Shown here: piece after piece, positions 1 through 13,300 of the stretch
Layout of the letters: every line of letters begins with the position of its first letter
Position numbering within the stretch: the first letter of the stretch is position 1
Assembly (NCBI GenBank): GCA_029168955.1
Contig: JAPDOI010000187.1
Location: 930,001-994,000 of the forward strand
Length of the DNA: 64,000 nt
From: Aplectana chamaeleonis
Taxonomy: Eukaryota > Nematoda > Chromadorea > Rhabditida > Cosmocercidae
Reading direction: 5' to 3'
The notes under the pieces: generated by a model
Told to the model about the DNA's origin: nothing
The model's input: the letters and a program-made list of their open reading frames with translations, nothing else
Databases searched by the model: none
Made by a program: the position numbers and the translations under genes

Positions 1-267
1 GGTTTGGTTTTTCACTTATCGTATTGAAATTGAATCTGATGCGTAAGGCATACCTTAGAAAACACATTACGTCAGTAAACACAATTTGACTCCATCCACC
101 ACAGAACTTACTGTTGAAAACAGTACATTTTACGAGCAGTACGTTATGATCTGACACATAAACTTACAGCAGACGCTCCCTTCCAAGTGAAAGACAACTA
201 TTCAGCTCTACTCGTGAACGAGCATGACCTTAGCCTGCCCGTTCACGTGTAGGGGTTGATCGCTCTA
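1..267. other. Unassigned sequence
   Basis: No coding region, repeat or RNA gene was recognised here. The same holds for 602-1088, 1217-1941 (apart from a G-run near 1461 and a weak AT-rich hairpin around 1313-1357) and 3755-4319, the last being presumably the 3' part of the preceding fbp-1 intron. Confidence 0.5.
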
Positions 268-601
268 CTCAGACAATAGGTGCGGACTGACCGCTGGTAC
301 TCAAGGCCTCTGCGGGCGGTACGCCAGCAAGTTGCGGGCGGAACGCTGCCCATCGTAGCCTCGCCGGGCGGATCGCTGCCTCTCGTTGTATCCGCGTGCG
401 GATCGCTGCGTTTTGGCGGGCGGATAGCGACTACTTGGAAAGTCGATTACGCTAGCGGCGGATCGCTGGCTACTGGCGGGCGTATCGCTGGCTACTGGTG
501 GGCGGATTGCTGGCTACTGGCGGGCGGATCGCTGGCTACTGGCGGGGGGATGTCGATCCGCCCGCCAAAAGCCAGCGATCCGCCCGCACCTACTGTCTGA
601 A
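268..601. repeat. Inverted-repeat element built around a 22-bp tandem array
   Basis: The ends are inverted copies: CAGACAATAGGTGCGGACTG at the left pairs with CCGCACCTACTGTCTG at the right. Between them lies a degenerate tandem array with the core GGCGGGCGGATCGCTGGCTA. Successive units near 489, 511 and 533 are spaced exactly 22 bp. The right-hand units are inverted (GATCCGCCCGCC), so the whole unit folds back. It is probably a MITE that has captured or generated a minisatellite. Confidence 0.6.
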
Positions 602-1088
602 TAGCTTTATTCAGAGAAGAGATGTCCGCCGTACGTCTCGGTGTCAGATTATTCAGACGGGTTCTGTCACGAGGCAATCGATCTGCCTCTATGATACACT
701 AATCATAGAAATTAAGCAGATACCTCGTGGTAAATAGAGCGATAGAACCCATTGTTTTCAGGTGGTTTATGCTTGCTGTGCATCTCTGATAGGCTTTGCC
801 GTGAACTTTCCACCGACCTGCATGGGTTGCAGGATATCCGGCTAGCTGAATACAGTTCATACGATTCGTAAGCTACAAGTTCTAGCCTCCGAAGGAAATG
901 GCCCGATGTCAAGGATTACCAGTACTTGTAGCAGTATTTCACCGACATGCAGTGTTTCTGTGTCGGTTGAGGCGTCTGCACGACACTCATGACACTTACG
1001 GCGGTCAACTGGGAGTGACTTTTATGGCGCTCCGTTACGAAAGCGTGGACGGTGGCTAAAAACGCGGACGACGGTAATACAGTTGGCA

Positions 1089-1216
1089 CGGATCGCACTG
1101 ATACTTTGCGTTGCTAATTGCGCGTTAGCGCAAAGTCGATGCGCATGTGCTATAACATACGTGCACCAAGTATGCGCCAACGCACAACAAGGAACGCAGC
1201 GTATCAGTGTGATCCG
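1089..1216. repeat. Palindromic hairpin element, family P, copy 1 (diverged)
   Basis: CGGATCGCACTGATACTTTG at the left pairs with the inverted CGTATCAGTGTGATCCG at the right. The centre holds TGCTATAACATACGTGCACC. The centre and the GCGTT/AACGC arms resemble the better-preserved copies at 45761-45892 and 49705-49844. Confidence 0.55.
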
Positions 1217-1941
1217 TTCCCACTGTACGTCGACACTTGAAATGAAGCGTATAGTCGGCGCGGATTGCACTGGTACATACTTTTACATCCCTATTGACGG
1301 CTGGCCCGAACTCGGTGTAAATATTTTATATTATTATGTGTAAATATCACCGAGAATATGTGCAACGAGTTTGCGTCAGCGGTCAATAGAGAACTTCAAG
1401 TATCGGCGCGATCCGTGCCGACTGTACGCATTCAATCACATTGTCCATCGACGCTATTTTTTTTGGGGGGGGGGTCGTATTTTCCCTGTGATTGACTAGG
1501 GTTCGCCTACCGATTTTATGAGAATCTCGAAAACGAAAATCTGCCCGTTCCCCTCATTCTTGGCACTAAGCTATCTGTTCAGTGCGAGCTTGCTGCGAAT
1601 ATTGTTTTCGTCGCTTCATACGCAAAACTGTCTGTGGAAGGTTCGCAACAGGATCACGCTGTCGAGAGCCCTTTTCAGATCTTTTCGAAGATACTCCTTA
1701 GTTTTCTTTCAAAATTCCCTCTCCTTCCATAATCCTTTTTTCCTTTTCTTGCTCCTAACTGAAAGAGCTCTGTTGGTAGAATAGCGTTCCTTGAGTGATG
1801 CGCTAGAGCGTGCAAACCTCAACTATTGGGGCTGCAGAGTCGTAGTGCTATATACGTGCATTGCGCATACAACGCCGGTTCTTTTAGGCGTTCAACAATT
1901 TTGACACTCGCTGCAGCGTCTAAACACCACAAGCCTCACAA

Positions 1942-3754
1942 GGGACCACTTCGAACAAAAATGGAGTTTTGAAAAACGGACTTCTGAGGGTTGTAGAGGA
2001 GTAAGGAAGAAACAATTTGAGATTTTGAAATTTCACTAAGTCCTCACGGGTAGATCAAAAACAATCAAAAAAGGGAAGAAACCAGGACGTTCTATTGGGA
2101 GGACGTAGCACAAATGTGAGTATACAACGGCCTTGAAATCATCTGAAAAGGTTCTCCTAAAAGTTTGAAGATGAAATTTAGCTAGGTTATCGAGTTATGA
2201 CTTGTTCATTGATCCCCTGAACAATGCTCGTTGCATTCAAACCACCGATCATTGCAATGTGATAGTCAGGGTGAGCTAGCAGCACACCGTGGCTCAGTCG
2301 GTTAGGCGTTGGATTACGAAGCGATTGAAAGATGGTTCGGATACTGTGGGATCATTATTGCATTATGGCTGGTAGTAAGGACATTCCTATGTGTTCGCCT
2401 TACTTGCTTTGAGTTTTAACAGTGTCTCTTGTTTTTTATACCTCTGTTCTTATATCGCCGAGATAACGTGATATTAACGGAGAACGGTTCACATCAATGT
2501 TAGAAACTATAGAAAATCCGAGGTTTCGACCATTGCTAGAATATCAAGAATACCCTTACCCTTCTCCCCCACAGATGTTACAGAAAAACCGTCCTTAGTT
2601 CGGAGAAACACTTTAGGGGACTTATTTTGATATATGACGCTGGAAAAAAGTTCGGACAAAGTGAAACTTCGTGGACTTGTTCCTTGATTAATGACCAATC
2701 TTTTTTTCCGACAGAAATAATTATAATCAGAAGTGGGTTCGCCTAAACTACGAAATCCATTGAAGCAACCTAATACTTTAGCGCATGGCACGAAGACTCA
2801 AAAAAGTGTTTCGTTATCAATTCCATAATTTTGAGTAGAACAGAACCACTCTATCAAAAGCGCGCTTTACAAGAGAATTACTTTTGGTCAGCCTGGCCAT
2901 TCTGGAATTAATGTAGTTTTCTGGAGCCATTTTGGGCGTAGAATCCGAGTATGCTCTTCGCAGCTTCTCTGAAAAGAAAAACCACTCTGAAAAAAAAAGT
3001 TATAGACAATTTTTCAAGCCTTGCGGCGAGGCAAGGCTACCTACCCATCAAGGAATTTTTAAAGTGGTTTAGAAAATTTTTCGGACTCGGCTCGAAACTT
3101 GTATGTAGGGGTAATCTAGGAAGCTGAACACGAATCTAGAGATCGTTTGCCGAAATTCTGAGGTTTACTGCAGATTACGGTAGTTGTCATGACATAGAGG
3201 GCCTAAACCTACCTTAATAATTTGAAAATTGACAAGTGAACATCAAATTCGTATTCAGCATCCCAAATGACCCCCGTTCAGAAATGTTGAGTCAAATCTG
3301 AGACTTTAACCCAATTACCGTATACCCACCGTAATTCACCGTAATCTGTCAAAAATCGATAAACTAACCTCAGATTCGTTACGAGCACTTTAAATAACCT
3401 CCGAAAGCGAAGTTTGGGTCATAAAATTTTCTTCGACCCTTGGAGCATGAGGTGAGAAGCTCAGTGCCATTTTTGGGGGTTCAGAAGTCGAATTTTTTCG
3501 CCCAAACTCCGCCCCCGGGGGTAATTTGGGGTGCTGAACACGAATCTGAGGTCCTTTTCTGTTTTTAGCGGAGTTTGTCAGGTTTGGGTGCATTAAATGG
3601 CATTTTACCTACCGCAACTCATTGTTTTGGTGGTTTTTGATTTACCCGTGATAACTGAGTGAAATTTTAAAATCTTAAATAGTTTATTTTGACGCCCTCT
3701 ACAACTCTCAAAAGACCGTTTTTCGAAACTTCATTTTTTGTTCAAAGTGGTCCC
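1942..3754. repeat. ~1.8-kb foldback element with ~140-bp inverted termini
   Basis: The left end GGGACCACTTCGAACAAAAA recurs inverted at about 3735-3754 (TTTTTGTTCAAAGTGGTCCC). Similarity continues inward through GTTGTAGAGG and CACGGGTAGATCAAAAAC, whose inverted mate GTTTTTGATTTACCCGTG-like sequence is near 3635-3652. No transposase reading frame is present. Internal segments near 3110-3170 and 3525-3590 are diverged copies of one another (both contain GCTGAACACGAATCT). It is probably non-autonomous. Confidence 0.6.
2281..2352 (+). pseudogene. tRNA-derived sequence (SINE head or tRNA pseudogene)
   Basis: An A-box-like TGGCTCAGTCGG at about 2290 and a B-box-like GGTTCGGATAC at 2334 have tRNA-like spacing. 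The segment GATTACGAAGC resembles a tRNA-Arg(ACG) anticodon loop. The acceptor and anticodon stems do not pair well, so this is not a working tRNA. It lies inside the foldback at 1942-3754. Confidence 0.35.
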
Positions 3755-4319
3755 CTGTCAGAGAGGAAGCTCGTGAGCCGAAGTGTTCGCGGTAGGTTGA
3801 AGGCCGCGTTGTGCTCTCAGGAGGGTTGCAGCTCATACGAGGTTCTTGGTTGGTTAGCCCCGATTTGTATCAGAGACGCTGTTAATGACGTCCACCATCA
3901 TTTTGATGAAACAGCGCAAAATTATTTTGTGAAATTGAATTTATTGCTAGTGTATAGAAAGGACCCGCAGAATTGGGAAGGAAAAAGAAAGAAAAAGCAC
4001 ACAGTTCGTAGGAAGTGGCCCAAGTCAGTACCCTAGTCGGAGTCCGCCGTATTTCCGCTGACGTCGGCGCTTTTTACATGCGGGAGATTAACTTTTGATC
4101 GAAGTTCGATTATCGAGCTTCGAAATTCTCGACTTACACGGAGGAGCACGTCTTCCGAGGAGGGGCCAGTGCGCATGCCAATGGACAAGGATCTGCTCTC
4201 ATTCTAGGGTAGTATTCTCATGAAAGCGGAGCGCCTCGTTGGTGCGTAGAAACGAAAGATACAATTTTTCACCACTGACTTCCTTTTCTATAGCTGTGGT
4301 CAGCATCAAATCTTTTCAG

Positions 4320-7300
4320 GCACTATCTTTGGTATATGGAAAAGGCTAAAGGATGATGGACCGGTGACAAAGGAAGAGCTGTTGCAGTCTGGAAGGTGAG
4401 TAGCTGTTAGGCAGAAAAAGCGTGCATTACTGAAAAATTGATAAAAACGTCCTTGTTCCAGGGCCATGGTAGCAGCAGGTTACTGCTTATACGGTTCGGC
4501 TTCGATGGTTGTCCTTTGCACTGGTCGTTATGTGAACGGATTCATGCTTGATCCAGTGAGTTCTTGGTAAATACGAAGCTGTCTTCAGTTGCAGTGTTTG
4601 AGTACTATATTGCAGAGCATTGGCGAGTTCATTCTCACACATCCTAAGATGAAGATTCCGGAGAGAGGAAAGTATTACAGTGTCAATGAGGGCTACGAGA
4701 GAGACTTTCCGAAAGCTCTCAAGGAGTACATTCATAGCAAGAAGTACCCAGAGGTAGGAGTACAGTAAAAACGAAAGCCCAGCTTTTGATGGCCTATACA
4801 CACGTAAAGTGTGCTCAGTGAGTTGGAAATGATTCAACAGCTTTGCTGAGATGTTTCCATATTTACTGTAAATAGAGTGAAATAGTTGAAAATACGATTT
4901 GGCGATTGAGTATAGTACAACTAACTATCGATAAGTGAGGTGAAAAGGAAAGGTGGCATTATACAAAACTTAATTGAAATGGCTACATGCATACCTTAGC
5001 TATGAGAGAACTTATTATACATAGACGACATAGCCTCTGTAATGATATCGGGCTCGTTCCCATAACACATATTTCATCAGGACGAGAGCATCACGCTGCC
5101 TTTTCGTATTGCTCTCGTAGGGGAGCTTGAGCTTTCCTGTCCTTGTATCCTTCATTCTTAAGGATTGGGACCACACCGGGTCGAAAAGCCTCATGTGGGA
5201 CTTCCATAGGGGGCCCTAAGCTTCCCTTATCCAGACTAGTGTTTTCATACAATCCCAGATTTTTTTCTGTTTGCCGCCCAGAGAATAAGAGAGAGTCGTT
5301 TGCCAAAAGCTACACAACAATGACCCCAAAATTCCACGAAGAAATAAGAGTGAGAACTATAGCAGAATCTAAAATTCATCCTCATTGCGAAAGTGTGGCA
5401 GCCAGAGCTCCTTTGACCTGCTTTCCAAGCGTTGACTGATCAGTTGTTGTCTTGTGCGCCTTCTGTTTCTTGACATCTTCGTGAAACATGCATGGGCAGT
5501 GTATCGTCATCCTCATTACAGCCATCCTCATAACACAATCTTTCGTGTTGGAATTATCAAAGAAGAATTAGAGGCAGCGTTCACGATGATTTTCGTTCGT
5601 GAGTTTTTCACATAAAACAGTGCGTTGACCTCCAAGTATTACCAAAATTACGAAGAAACGGCGAGAAACGCATCAAAACGTCGTACTACTTCAGTGACAT
5701 TCTAGAACATGGACTAGTTGTCAGGTTAGATAAACATGTTCATCGTGGTTGTCACCGGCGGAAAATTGGGTCCATCGAAAATAGAAGAATATTTTATGCA
5801 AAGCAGGATTAGTTAGGGCCCTAAGGAAAGAACGGAGCAATAGAGAGTAGAGAATCGCAAAGGACGGGTCCACAAAAGATTTCACTGTCACAACAAACAC
5901 TTCCTGTGATACTTAAGAGGCGGGGGGAAACTTAAGAATTTCGTGCACTTCTGGTGCGGTTTTCTCAATTTCTACGTTTTGTGGTGCTATTTTGGTGCTA
6001 CCCGGGAGCCACTTAATCAATATAGCGAATAATCTCAAAATTGGAGATTTGATTTATTGATTTATTTACGACTATTTCAGACAGCCATGATAAAGACATC
6101 AAAAGTCAACAATAAACACACCAGAATCAGTTAATTGTTTTCTAACAATTCTTGTAGAACCAGAGTCATCTGCAATGTGAGAACAATCGAACGTAGAGTG
6201 ATGGAAAACTCAAAACTTCAAAAGAATCTTTTTTGCTATTCGTTTAAAGAAGCAAAAACTTTTGAGGGATGGAGAGATGTCACTCTTCAGAGCTAAATAA
6301 GTCGATCCAGCGCGAGCTTTAAAGGAGTGCGCCCTAATGCCTAATTTTGGTTCAGAATACCAAATTTTGAGGAAAGTACCTCTAGTTTTCGAAGGAATGA
6401 GTTTATAGAATTTTGACGCGCGTATGGAGAGCTGATCAGATAGTATTTTGAACACCCAACAAGCATCAGCAAATTTTCTTCTGGATGACAAGGAATGGAG
6501 CCCAAAAAATTTATTCCTCACTGCCGCATTCGGTACCCTAGAGTGCAGGAAGCCGTTGTATCAAATTACAAGTTTTCTCGTATAACTATTTTGAACTCGC
6601 TCAAGTAACTCCTCATCTTTTTCCTTATGAGGATTAAATACTGATGTACCACTTTCTACAATGAGTCTGACAAACGTTTTATAGGCTTGCAATAAAGCAG
6701 ATCTGTTTTTTGTGGATTATCCCTTAAAAATTTCATAAGTCTTGTTTAAGGCCCTTCTGCTAATCACTCTATAGTGTTCTGAAAAAGCTAGCTTACTATC
6801 ATAGTGGAAAATTAGATCAACTATTTTGTCCGCCATTGGTATAATTGAACCATGCAGTTGATAGTTTGGAATAGATATGGAATTCCCAATTCTAAGAAAT
6901 TTTGTTTTCTCTGGAGCTAATGGCAACTGCCAAGTTTTTGACCATTTCTCAATGCTGACGATCGCTCTCTGAAGGCAAAACGGGTCATCCTCCACGAATT
7001 CACAGTATATTTTGAGATCATCCGCGAACTGCTTACATTTTATTTGAGAATTTTGGAGCCGAAGGGGAACATCGGCGGTACAAATTGTGAATAGAACGGG
7101 GGATAGAATATCTCCTTGCGGAACCCCACTCAGTACGTTCTTAAAGGCACAGTCCAAGCTCAGGGACGAATTCTGAGATTTCCACATAATTGTGAAGTTC
7201 ACCCACCCTATATAGCACCTGCCAAATGCGAGCTCTCGATTCCTCCGAATAAGCGAGATATAGGGGGAAGCCACCCTGGGGCGCCCATACCAGGAAGCCA

Positions 7301-10300
7301 CTTTGGCACGCCCCTTTTACGATCTTTCGAGCTCAACAGCGGCGAGATGAGCCATGGTTTCCGACCAGTAGCCCCGTTCTTCCCTTCATTCCCAGCCCCT
7401 TTCTTTATTCAGGTCGGTTTGCATACATCGGTTGCAAATGGCGGAAGTTACGAGCCTCGGACGATTCGTCCACCATGCTTCCGTAGCACAATTTTTGAGG
7501 GATCATAACTTTGCTCCTAGAGGGTCTTGTACGATTCCAAAGACATCATTGGAATCAGTGTGAGACCGTTTTCAAGATAGGCAGAAAAACAGAGAAACGA
7601 TTCTAAGATTGGACTGTGCCTTCAACTGATGACATCGCGTCTTTCACCTTTACTTGGAAGGTCCTACCAGTCAGATATTCACTCAACCATTTCTGCAAAA
7701 GTGGATGTAGACCAAGCAGATTAATTTTGCGGATCAGTTTTTTATGACTGACCCTATCAAAAGCCTTTGAAAAGTCAAAGAAGACTACGTCACAACATTT
7801 CTTCTTGTCAAGCAGGCTAGTCCAATCTTCCAAGCATTCCAACAAATTAGTATCTACCGACCTCCCTTTCACAAAACCATGCTGAGATTTAGGAATCAGA
7901 AGATTTTTTTCAATATGCTCCACAATAGGCTTTTTTATGATCTTCTCAAATATCCTGCAAAATAGAGATGTCACACTAAGCGGCCTGTAGTGAGATGGCT
8001 CCGAAGCCGGCTCCTTTTTCAGGAGAAGTGTTACAAAAGAAGGTTTCCATTTATCAGGGAGAACAGAAAACATGAGCGACTGGTTGTAGATGTACGCCAA
8101 AAAATTTGCAATAACGTGAGCTACATTTTTACAAAGAGCAAAGGGAAAAAAATTAGGTGTCGTAGAATAAGACGTCTTCCAGCTACGAATTACGTCGAAG
8201 ATTTCACTTTCTTGGAACCAGAGAATGGTATCCATTCGATTGCAAATTTTGGGGTTAAACGGAGGTAATGCTCCATCATCTGATGAACAGACTTTGTAGA
8301 ATTCATCAGCTAAAAGATTTGCTTTTTCAGTACTTGATATTGCTCTATAATCTCCATTAATAAGAACGCCAATCTCCTTCTTGGGCTTTAATTTTGTATT
8401 CAAAGTTTATAAAAGCTGGTTTTTTGTCCTGATTCAATTACTTTTTTCTCCAAGTTAGAGTTATATTTTTCGAGTTTCTGATTGAATTTTTTGGAGAAAA
8501 GTTTATACTTCTCCCAGTCTCCGGAAGAGTTCGATTGGCGTGCTACATTGAAGAGACAAGAGCGGTGATCAAGCATATTTTGTAAATAATTAGGCGATGC
8601 CGATTTACCCGCAACTATCCTTCCACATGGCACGAACATATCAATTGCATGGAACAATATATCAAGGAACATCTCGTATCTATTGTTTACAGAAGAAACC
8701 GATTCAAATGATTCTCTCCTTATAACAGAGTCTAAATACTCACATGTTTGCGCATAATCCGCCTTAGAAAAGAGCCTTTTGCTGAGAGTAACAGGTTCAG
8801 TAACGCAGCAGTTTATGTGAAAGGATGTGCTTGCATGATCACTGTTCCCTATTGGGGTTGATACATCTACTTCACTGACTAAATCCTGGTCGTTAGAGAA
8901 CAGTAGGTCCGAAATATTAGACCCCATAGTTGAAGATTTAACATATTGATCGAAATCATGACTTTTCACAAATTCCAAGAATGTAGGATAAGGAGCACCA
9001 TTTAGAGCATTGACTTCCTTCCAATCAATTTGAGGCATGTTAAAATCTCCCACTAAAACGACTGGTTTACTGCAAGCTGTTAAATCGCTGAAAGTTTTAA
9101 CTAACTGTTCAGTTAAAGGAGTCAGGCAGGAAGGCGTTCTATAAACAACAATTATTCGAAAACTATTGGACTCGCCGTAAATATCAACCGCAAGAAGTTC
9201 ATAGCCATTAGGAGCACATTCAGAAAACACTAGTTCTTGTGAAAAATTGTTGTTAATCGAAATTGCGACACCACCTCCCTCTTTTTTGACCTATTACAAC
9301 GAATAGCAGAAAATTCAACAGATAGAGCGCCAAGAAACGAGGAAGTAGAATGCTTTTGCTTGAGCCACGTTTCAATAAAAATATAAATGTCAAATTTTCT
9401 ACCGAGTACATGCTCAATAAACTTCGCGTTTCTAGGAATGGAATGAACATTGGCGTAGAGACAATTCAGACAAGGAACAATGGTTGACTGTGGTTCAGTT
9501 TCTAGTTTAAAGAAGGTGTATTGGATGAGACGGGCTGAGCATGCGGTAGAGACAAAACTGGCTGCTGAACTGTAGGATGAGAGACCACATGGGACAACGA
9601 ATGTGGACGTTGCTCACGCCTTCGCTTCAACTCAGAGAGAGATAGGGAAGCCCAGAGGAAAACCCCTTTCTCAGAGAAGAAGCGAAGTCGGGAAGCATTT
9701 TCGACCGCCATACGTTGAAAATAGCTTGTCGGAGGAACAACTTTCAGCAATATGATGGTAAGGCTAGGAGGCGGGTGATAAAACTGCCATAGAGGTACGA
9801 GCTGCCTATCCACGGTGGAGAGAGCGGCGCGTCACGTCAGTTACTGGCTTATCTGGGCCAAAATCCGGTCCGCAATTGCGTCTCGACACGCTTTGCGGCT
9901 GCACGCTCTCACGTCAGTCGAGTTTCCAGCGCCAAAGCCGACGCGATATGGCTTTTTTATACAGTTTTCTGCAACTTTGCTTACTTTCCAGTTTCTAAAA
10001 CCCACCTAGAGTCAACAGATCGGCGGCTGCGCCACACAAACCCCAGTATCTCATCGGTCAACGCAGAAAGATTAGTGTAATTCTATCAAAAAGGGGTCTT
10101 TCAAGCAAAAGAGGTTTGGTTGGCGTCAGAAACATTCCAACAAAAAAGGAACAATAGGTAAGTAGAATGAGGAGAGTCTACAAAAAGTGAACAATATTTT
10201 CTGAGACTGATTTTCCTGACCGACACTTCTTAACAGCGAAAACAAACCGTTGCGGGGTTCTACACGAAAGCACTCTGTGGTTCTAAAAATGGTCTAGATT

Positions 10301-13300
10301 ACGCGAGAACCGTTCAAATGTATGTGCATGTAAACCTAATACTTACCATCAGAATAGAAGATGATACCAAAAACAAAGACAGACGGTTAGCTCCAGTTGC
10401 TACGAGAAGCGAAACCGAAAAGCAGCATCTAATGAGAGTATTTTCTTAGAATCTCGTCAAAATTGAAGTCCATTCTTGGAAACCATTGAATTCTTCCTCG
10501 TGAAATACCACAACGGTTTGTTTTTGCCGTTAAGAAGTATCGGCCAGGAAAATCAGTCTCAGAAAATATTGTTCACTCTTTGTAGACTCTCCTCATTCTA
10601 CTTACCTATTGTTCCCTTTTTGTTGGAATGTTTCTGACGCCAACCAAACCTCTTTTGCTTGAAAGACCCCTTTTTGATAGAATTGTTCACTTTTTATTGA
10701 TATTACGAAGTAATATCCCTGAAAAATCTTCAATATTTTTCGAATAGCAATGATTGCTATAATAATCAGTGAGCAACAAACTTGTTGCGCACGCTACAAA
10801 TGAAGCGCTACTCACTCTCCACGACGTCCTGATGACGTCAGAAGATGTCCTATGCACTTGGCACCACTTTGGCACGACGTCCTGATGACGTCATCAGATG
10901 CCCTATGTACTTTACATGACACCCTGATGACGTCATCAGATGCCCTATGTACTTTAGATGACACACTGATGACGTCATCAGATACACTATGTACTTTACA
11001 TGACATCCTGATGACGTCATCAGATGCCCTATGTATTTTAGATGACATACTGATGACGTCGTCAGATACCCTATGTACTCTACATGACATCCTGATGACG
11101 TCATCAGATGCCCTATGTACTTTACATGACATCCTGATGACGTCATCAGATGCCCTATGTACTTTACATGACATCTTGATGACGTCATCAGATGCCCTAC
11201 GTACTTTACATGACATCCTGATGACGTCATCAGATGCTCTATGTACTTTACATGACATCCTGATGACGTCATCAGATGCCCTATGTACTTTACATGACAT
11301 CCTGATGACGTCATCAGATGCCCTATGTACTTTACATGACACACTGATGACGTCATCAGATGCCCTATGTACTTTACATGACATCCTGATGACGTCATCA
11401 GATGCCCTATGTACTTTACATGACATCCTGATGACGTCATCAGATGCCCTATGTACTTTACATGACATCCTGATGACGTCATCAGATGCCCTATATACTT
11501 TACATTACATCCTGATGACGTCATCAGATGCCCTATGTACTTTACATGACACACTGATGACGTCATCAGATGCCCTATGTACTTTACATGACATCCTGAT
11601 GACGTCATCAGATGCCCTATGTACTTTACATGACATCCTGATGACGTCATCAGATGCCCTATGTACTTTACATGACATCCTGATGACGTCATCAGATGCC
11701 CTGTATACTTTATATGACGCCCTGATGACGCCATCAGATGCCCTAAGTACTTTACATGACATCCTGATGACGTCATCAAATGCCCTGTGTACTTTATATG
11801 ACGCCCTGATGACGTCATCACATTCCCCATGCACTTTGATGACGTGATCAGAGAGTAACAAACTTGTTAGTCCTTTTCTCTGTCCCTCCCCATCGAAAAG
11901 TACGGCCTACGACGTGTTTTAGCGATTTGATCAACCGACTGATAATATCACATGATATGATAAGCACTAAGAAGTAAAGTAGTTAACGTGAAACAGTAAA
12001 TAACAAAGTTGTTAGTAACTTTCCCTGTCCCTTCCCATCGAAAAGTTCAGCCTACGACGTGCTTTAGCGATTTGGTCAATCAACTGATAATATCACATGA
12101 TATGATAAGCACTAAGAAGTAAAGTAGTTAATGTGAAACGGTAAATAACAAACTTGTTAGTAACTTTCCCTGTCCCTTCCCATTGAAAAGTTCAGCCTAC
12201 GACGTGTTTTAGCGATTTGATCAACCAACTGATAATATCACATGATATGATAAGCAGTAAGAAGTAAAGTAGTTAACGTGAAACAGTAACTAACAAACTT
12301 GTTGGTCACTTTCTCTGTCCCTCCCCATCGAAAAGTACGGCCTACGACGTGTTTTAGCGAGTTGACCTACCGACTGATAATATCACATGATATGATAAGC
12401 AGTAAGAAGTAAAGTAGTTGTTGTGAAACAGTAAATAACAAACTTGTTAGTAACTTTCCCTGTCCCTTGCCATCGAAAAGTACGGCCTACGACTTGTCTT
12501 AGCGAGTTGACCTACCGACTGATAATATAACATGATATGGTAAGCAGTAAGAAGTAAAGTAGTTGTTGTGAAACAGTAAATAACAAACTTGTTAGTAACT
12601 TTCCCTGTCCCTTCCCATCGAAAAGTTCAGCCTACGACGTGTTTTAGCGATTTGATCAACCAACTGATAATATCACATGATATGATAAGCACTAAGTAAA
12701 GTAGTTAACGTGAAACAGTAAATAACAAACTTGTTAGTAACTTTCCCTGTCCCTTCCCATTGGTCAATCAACTGATAATATCACATGATATGATAAGCAG
12801 TAAGAAGTAAAGTAGTTAACGTGAAACAGTAAATAACAAACTTGTTAGTAACTTTCCCTGTCCCTTCCCATCGAAAAGTTCAGCCTACGACGTGTTTTAG
12901 CGATTTGATCAACCAACTGATAATATCACATGATATGATAAGCAGTAAGAAGTAAAGTAGTTAACGTGAAACAGTAAATAACAAACTTGCTAGTAACTTT
13001 CCCTGTCCCTACCCATCGAAAAGTTCAGCCTACGACGTGTTTTAGCGATTTGGTCAATCAACTGATAATATCACACGATATGATAAGCAGTATGAAGTAA
13101 AGTAGTTGTTGTGAAACAGTAAATAACAAATTTTTTAGTAACTTTCCCTGTCCCTTCCCATCGAAAAGTTCAGCCTACGACGTGTTTTAGCGATTTGATC
13201 AACCAACTGATAATATCGCATGATATGATAAGCAGTAAGAAGTAAAGTAGTTAACGTGAAACAGTAAATAACAAACTTGTTAGTAACTTTCCCTGTCCCT

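Larger units (their letters stand above)
6210..9813 (-). mobile_element. Degraded CR1-like non-LTR retrotransposon (antisense in fbp-1 intron)
   Basis: On the minus strand the order is the end of an ORF1-like protein (9813-9502), an apurinic-type endonuclease (about 9480-8400), a reverse transcriptase (8403-6717, interrupted) and a C-terminal domain (6521-6210). This is the layout of CR1/Jockey-group LINEs. The 5' part of ORF1 is absent, the frame is broken in several places, and a MITE sits in the RT domain. A poly(A) or microsatellite tail was not clearly found below 6210. It is not capable of encoding a full ORF2. Confidence 0.8.

Noticed and set aside
4487..4837. 116-codon minus-strand frame over the fbp-1 exons
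   Set aside because: It is the antisense shadow of conserved fbp-1 exons and their introns.
10820..11842. Open frames of 218-331 codons on both strands encoding 14-residue repeats
   Set aside because: They result from a 42-bp (multiple of three) repeat lacking stops in several frames; no start context, splice sites or domain. The same applies to frames at 42857-44357, 57114-58686 and 59447-60248.
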